From: Paragonimus westermani
Lineage: Eukaryota > Platyhelminthes > Trematoda > Plagiorchiida > Troglotrematidae
Assembly: GCA_008508345.1 (NCBI GenBank)
Contig: QNGE01001701.1
Location: forward strand, 18,336-82,335
DNA length: 64,000 bases
Reading direction: 5' to 3'
Part shown: piece by piece, positions 59,150 to 64,000 of the stretch
How positions within the stretch are numbered: position 1 is the first letter of the stretch
Layout of the letters: the number at the start of each line of letters is the position of its first letter
The notes under the pieces: generated by a model
Seen by the model: the letters and a program-made list of their open reading frames with translations, nothing else
What the model was told of the DNA's origin: nothing
Database searches by the model: none
Position numbers and translations under genes: made by a program

Positions 59150-62100
59150 AGTGTCGTACTCAAGTTAGAATGTGGCAAATCACAAGGAACCATTGTCGTC
59201 GATCGATCAACACTCGTTGACATGTCCACCTCAACTGAACCTGGAGAAAGCTTTTCGGTTATTTTACACAACTAAACTCGAAGGCTTCTCCGGTTTTTGG
59301 AAGCTATAGCAATTAGTAAATGGGAACCACCCCTCTGCACACAGACAGACTTGTTCATTAGTACCACATCGCCCCGGGAGATGATGTGCATAGATGTGTT
59401 TGCCGATTGTGCTCTTCCGTAATGTCTGTTGAACTTTGCTATATAAACCCACAAACTACAATGTGTACATGACGAGAAGGAGCGGAATGTGCTCGAGAGA
59501 TACATTGCGCAAAACCTTTTCTCGACTTCTCCGTACAAATAAGTGTTTGTAAAAGGATCTAATGAGGGGTATAAAAACATATGTAAAGAGAGATCGGAAT
59601 AAAAGGGATGGATTGTTGAAAATTGCCAACACATTTTTAACGATGAGGAAAATCAAGATCAATGAACTGTTTATGAAGGATGCGACTGCAACAGGATGCA
59701 CGTTTTAGGAATGTGGCAAAAAGTGTAAAGTACTGTAGTAACAAAATAAGCTGAACAAAACTACCGGCTGGGGAATGCACAAATCTTAATGAAACAACTA
59801 CCAAGTTGCGGAAAACAGTGAGAGAAGCTAAGCTATAGATTTTATATCCGGATTCTGGTGAAAACGCAGATAAAATAAAGTGGCCACGTCATTTTGTCAC
59901 TGACATTAGTTCTCAGATATCACACAAAAAGCAGCAGAGGTAAAGTTTCAGTGTTTACATAAAAAGTACAGCAGGTGTTAGTCTCTTATTCTGGTTCTTC
60001 TTGGGCAAAAAGGGATTGTCAACATATTTTGATGTGGTCAGAGACATTGCTGGACTCAGACAAACTTGGATAAATTGTTCAGTAGAGCAGGAGGAGAAAA
60101 TCTAGTTGGGTGCTCGTTATCCAACGCAACACCTGCATGTTTAATTACACATATGTGGTTGTTCGATGCAAAGGAAGCAGTATAAAGTGGAAATAAGAAG
60201 AGGGGATTGTGCGCTGTAGAACACCGAAGTGACTACGAGACTTGACAACCAAACTGAGTAAATTGACTTTGGTTCTTAAAAGTTTTACAAGTGGCCAAAT
60301 CAGAGGTGGGATTATTTCAACACTTGCTGATATATCTCGATGCGGCAACGCGGACAAGACGGGAGACCAAACAAGTCACCGCTCAAAGAAATCAAACCGA
60401 TGGCTGATAAGTTTCAAAAAAAAAAGCCTACGACAGAAAGCGCCAGTCATACACACAAAAGGCAGAAGTGCACACGGCTTATGAGAGGAAACCGCCGCTG
60501 CGTTGTGGACCGGAATTCCGGGTCATAAATGCCGTGTGGAAACATGCGAGTTGGATAATAGGGACAGCACTTTATTGAGGGGCTTTTTGCCACAAAATAA
60601 TCACGTAAAACTTCGATAGTTGAAGTGTGAAATCGGGATTGTTTGAGACTTTGGTATAGCGTCGGTTTATCAGCGCTTCTCAAAGCATCGCTGTCGTCGA
60701 AAAAGCATATGCGGACGGCTCAGGCCTCTAGTAAGCAAGGACAAAAAGGAATGAACTAGGCGAGTGAGAACATCCAGGGCTAAGCGTGCGCAGCCTTAAG
60801 CAAAGCTTACTAGAATCCATGATGTTGTTGTGAGATTCTATTCGGGCAAGAATATCTTTATCCTGTTAGCTAATGACTGAAGTAGAAACAGCAAAGCTTT
60901 GTTGACGTGCCAATTCCACGCCATGACTTTAGCCAACTTTAAATGAACGACCTTGCATTTTTCGTGCTGCTGCTTTAGAAGCCTCTGAAACTCACCAACC
61001 GATGATGATATGATGATGATGACGATCGGACAGTGAGTGTTTCCAATGTGATAAATCAGGACACGAAGCATGAAGAGTGTACTGGCTTGTGATTCAGTAT
61101 TCAGCCTAAACAGTCGACGCGTGAACTTCATGTGTGACCCGTCTGTAACTTGACAAATCAGAAATTAGAACCCCAGTACAGCTGAACTTCTAACGGCTGA
61201 CAAAGCAAACAGCTGTGAACAAGTCACTTGAAAAAAGTGCTCCGGTCATCAGCAACAATGAGAATGCGTCCACAAATACTGCACGCATATTTATTTAGTG
61301 AGGAAGGTGTTTTCTTTCTTTATGCATCAAGTGAATCCAGCATTAAAAGTTCTCGATACTGAAAACTGGATGCAAGACAAACCGGTATAAATCTTCGACA
61401 GAAATCCACATGTGCTCCACTTTGCAGTATTGTTCTAGCTCATCCTGGGTTGTCTTCCGTATTATTATTCACATCACTCTCCCGATCACTGGCTTCAAAA
61501 AAGCTTACCATGTAAGATACATCAACAAATAACAAAGGTCACTGACATCTAAATGGGTTGAAAAAACAAGGTTACGGTTGTCCGCGGTTGAAAAGCCATG
61601 CATAAATACTGATCAAGGAGACCGTAGATCAAGCTTAGTTCTCCCGTAACCTCGAATCCAAAATAATCACGTTTACGCTAGTAGTGGGGTTCAAAACGTG
61701 ACTCACTTGTGTGCAAGTTTCTCTAGCGGTCGGCACAACGTTCATTTGGAACAAGACGTGACACAACCGGTCAATACTTCGATTCTCTTTGCGTTTTTTC
61801 AACCTTCTCCCATTGCAGGTCGTTGCATGTTCCTTGGATTTGCAGGTAAAAGACCACCTTTATGTTTTAAACGTGAATATACTGTGCACCTGTATCCTTG
61901 GAGTTTTGTCTTTTCATTTACTACAGCACTGTTTCTTTTTTCTCAGAAAATTGTCATGGTTATTCATGTTTTCCTTAGGGTTCCAACCACTATTTATTGA
62001 TTTTTCTTGAATCAAGGAAGAGTCTATGCTATCTCACTATTAGCATTACAATATAACCCAGGTTAAGTTGTTCTTTATTACACTAGCTTTCACTTCTTGG

Positions 62101-63342
62101 GCCGTCCTGTACTACCGACCTCTCGTGTGCAGTTTCGTGAAACAAATGCTTGGTTTACCACCCTTGTGTCCGTCATCATTCGCATAATCTTTGTGCAGAG
62201 ATTTTAATCGATGAGCTCATTCGCTCACTGCTTTCGGTATTAATTTGCTGCCTCTGTAACATTGAAAACACGCTGAGATGGTGTGTTCTGATGGGAATCC
62301 CACCGGAAATCCATTACTGCTTTCAAAAGTAGCGCAATTCCAAAATTTTGTACGATAATCCGTCTTCTCCCGTAGTAGTTTCCTGCTGGTCGGTTTATTT
62401 TTCTTGTGAGATTACAAAATCTAGGTGCAGATTTTTCATTTCAAATGACTGTAATTGCATGGGCGTGCAGGTGGCATCTTCCTTACACTACTGGTCCTGA
62501 AGCGCTGTGAAAATGTGTTTAAATAGCCTTCAGATTTCAGATTTTCAGTTTGCTTTCCAAAGACATCACTGCTCTGTTTAATGTCACTGGTTAGCCGGAA
62601 TAAAGTTTGAAGCCCTATTTGAATTTTTCGACGAAAATAGACAGCAAGTCTTTTATTCTCGTAACCCAGCTTTATTTCGCATCCCCATCAATTAAGAACC
62701 ATTATCCATGAAAGTAACCGTTGCACTCCAACAACCGCCGTGATCGGTGCTTTGTTTGTTTTTGAATACTAAAAAAGTTATCCTTCAAATCATTTCTTAC
62801 TCAGAAATTTAACAGTTGTCCATCAAATGATTAGGTTTCCTGTGCGTAAGCATTAATACACAGAAAGAATAACTTACTTAGCGCACACAGCTGCATTTCA
62901 TTGTTTCTGTCTAAGATAGGCATGGGATTTTCAAAACCTAATCATCACACTTCAGCTGGGGACAATGGATGTCATGACAATCCCACTCATGTTGTTTAAT
63001 TCCTCATTAGCTTGTACCTTTTCGTTTCTCTTTGTACGTAATTGATCCGAACAACAGCGAAAGCCTCACTTTCACAAATACAATAAAACGGTGGTCGAGA
63101 CCGACAGGAACACCGACACTTTTGAGTATTCACAATCCATAATTTATTGATTGGAAAATTGCTGATGAAATACGAGCGTATTTACTGGAAGATCTAACTG
63201 TCAAAAACCCATTGTGTCTTGTGTAACCGCGTTTTTAATTGTTGAACAGGAATCTAAGGAGGGGTCCGTAGAATTTATAGAAAAAATGTCACATTTGTTT
63301 CTCAAAGGTTACATCCCTAAGCGCAGTTAACAAACTGTATCT
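59150..63342. other. No firm gene
   Basis: AT-rich sequence with chance-length ORFs. Contains a short GAT/GATG run near 61003-61026 and a 27-bp AG...GT-bounded segment at 61819-61845 (see findings). Confidence 0.4.
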
Positions 63343-63401
63343 AACTACTCGCGAGTACTAACGAGTAGCCGGGGATTTGGATTATTTACTCGAGAGTAGT
63401 T
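63343..63401. repeat. Short inverted repeat
   Basis: AACTACTCGCGAGTA (63343-63357) pairs with TACTCGAGAGTAGTT (63387-63401), 14 of 15 positions, with a 29-bp loop that holds a further ACGAGTAG. Could be the terminal arm of an unassigned small element. Confidence 0.7.
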
Positions 63402-64000
63402 AAACTCTCTGCAAAACTTTCATGTTGTGCCCGGTTTCGTCTTCATTTACTCCTTCGATGCACACCGGTTATCATAACTTTTGTGTTCGCTTGATAGATT
63501 ATTGCTGTGAAATTGAGATGACCGTTATCAAAGTACACGCATGTATACCGCAAAGGTGTACTGAAGAAAATCGTCTAAATTACAAGACAAAGAAATAACA
63601 ACAAAATTTAGACCTTGTGTAGATCCAAAAGTAGAATACTAAAATATTTGCTACCAATCTTCGTAGATATCGTATGTTTCTAAATCTAGTTTCTTTGCAA
63701 TAACTTTGAAATAATTTGGAATGAACTGTCTTTTCTCGAAGTATTTAAGACTGTTCAAACTCACCCAATTGGGTGACTACCGGCACAACCAAAAGAAACG
63801 GCGGAAACGCGTCGGCAGCTGATAGGTTTGACACACGTCTGTGACTTACCCAGTTGCTAAAAGTCGGCGATAAGTTAGAATGCTGTCAATGGGAGTGACC
63901 TAATCGAAATGGGCCAGGTAAACTGACAGAATATCTCGGCCCATAAGGCCTATCCGAGAACGTGCTACGTGATAAAACATCCCTACTAGCTAGGACAAAG

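Noticed and set aside
63761..63776. 16-bp perfect palindrome TCACCCAATTGGGTGA
   Set aside because: No loop, no repeat partner and no neighbouring gene; function cannot be supported.

Overview
The window looks like a gene-poor stretch of a flatworm genome, most likely a digenean trematode. I infer this from the mix of retroelements. It includes CsRn1-like Ty3/gypsy elements (an aberrant Gag Cys/His box and a tRNA-Trp-like primer site), a BEL/Pao relic, and two EN/RT non-LTR elements with the C-terminal YGSETW...RWLGHV signature common in fluke genomes. It also includes CR1-type fragments, Penelope-like elements, and a tRNA-like SINE carrying a minimal hammerhead ribozyme of the type known from schistosome short repeats. 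I cannot name a species. I see no tRNA or rRNA gene and no complete host gene. The average ORF is no longer than chance gives, so ORFs without a recognised motif are left out.

Layout. 1-3740 (minus): a BEL/Pao relic with 3' LTR, protease and Gag, whose pol is gone; a CR1-type endonuclease fragment sits in its place. 7655-8820 (minus): CR1 reverse transcriptase fragment. 12680-13880 (minus): truncated CsRn1-like gypsy. 15444-20211 (minus): a nearly full-length CsRn1-like gypsy with two LTRs, a primer-binding site, gag, protease, RT, RNase H, integrase and GPY/F module, all broken by frameshifts. 24190-26760 (plus): non-LTR element with endonuclease and RT tail but without the RT core. 39497-41850 (plus): Penelope-like element with RT and a GIY-YIG remnant. 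45241-47445 (plus): the best preserved element, one open frame with two stops, ending in a C2H2 finger. 48010-48390, 52330-52690 and 57740-58222 (all minus): gypsy integrase, RNase H and Gag scraps. 58479-59143: a 59-bp perfect inverted repeat beside a second Penelope-like RT fragment.

The strongest large-scale signal is a 6,391-bp direct duplication, 26714-33104 and 33106-39496. The copies are separated by a single N at 33105 and are virtually identical (one difference noticed, 31876 A against 38268 G). The first copy begins in a LINE tail and the second ends at the start of a Penelope-like element. This is what two unmerged overlapping contigs look like, so everything in that interval is probably counted twice. 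A second single N at 53750 follows an (AAT)46 microsatellite.

The most interesting biological object is a hammerhead ribozyme at 53809-53853. Its stems and core are complete except for one G-to-A change. A few possible host exons with splice signals (9573-9754, 22901-23212, 57312-57440, all minus) are listed at low confidence.
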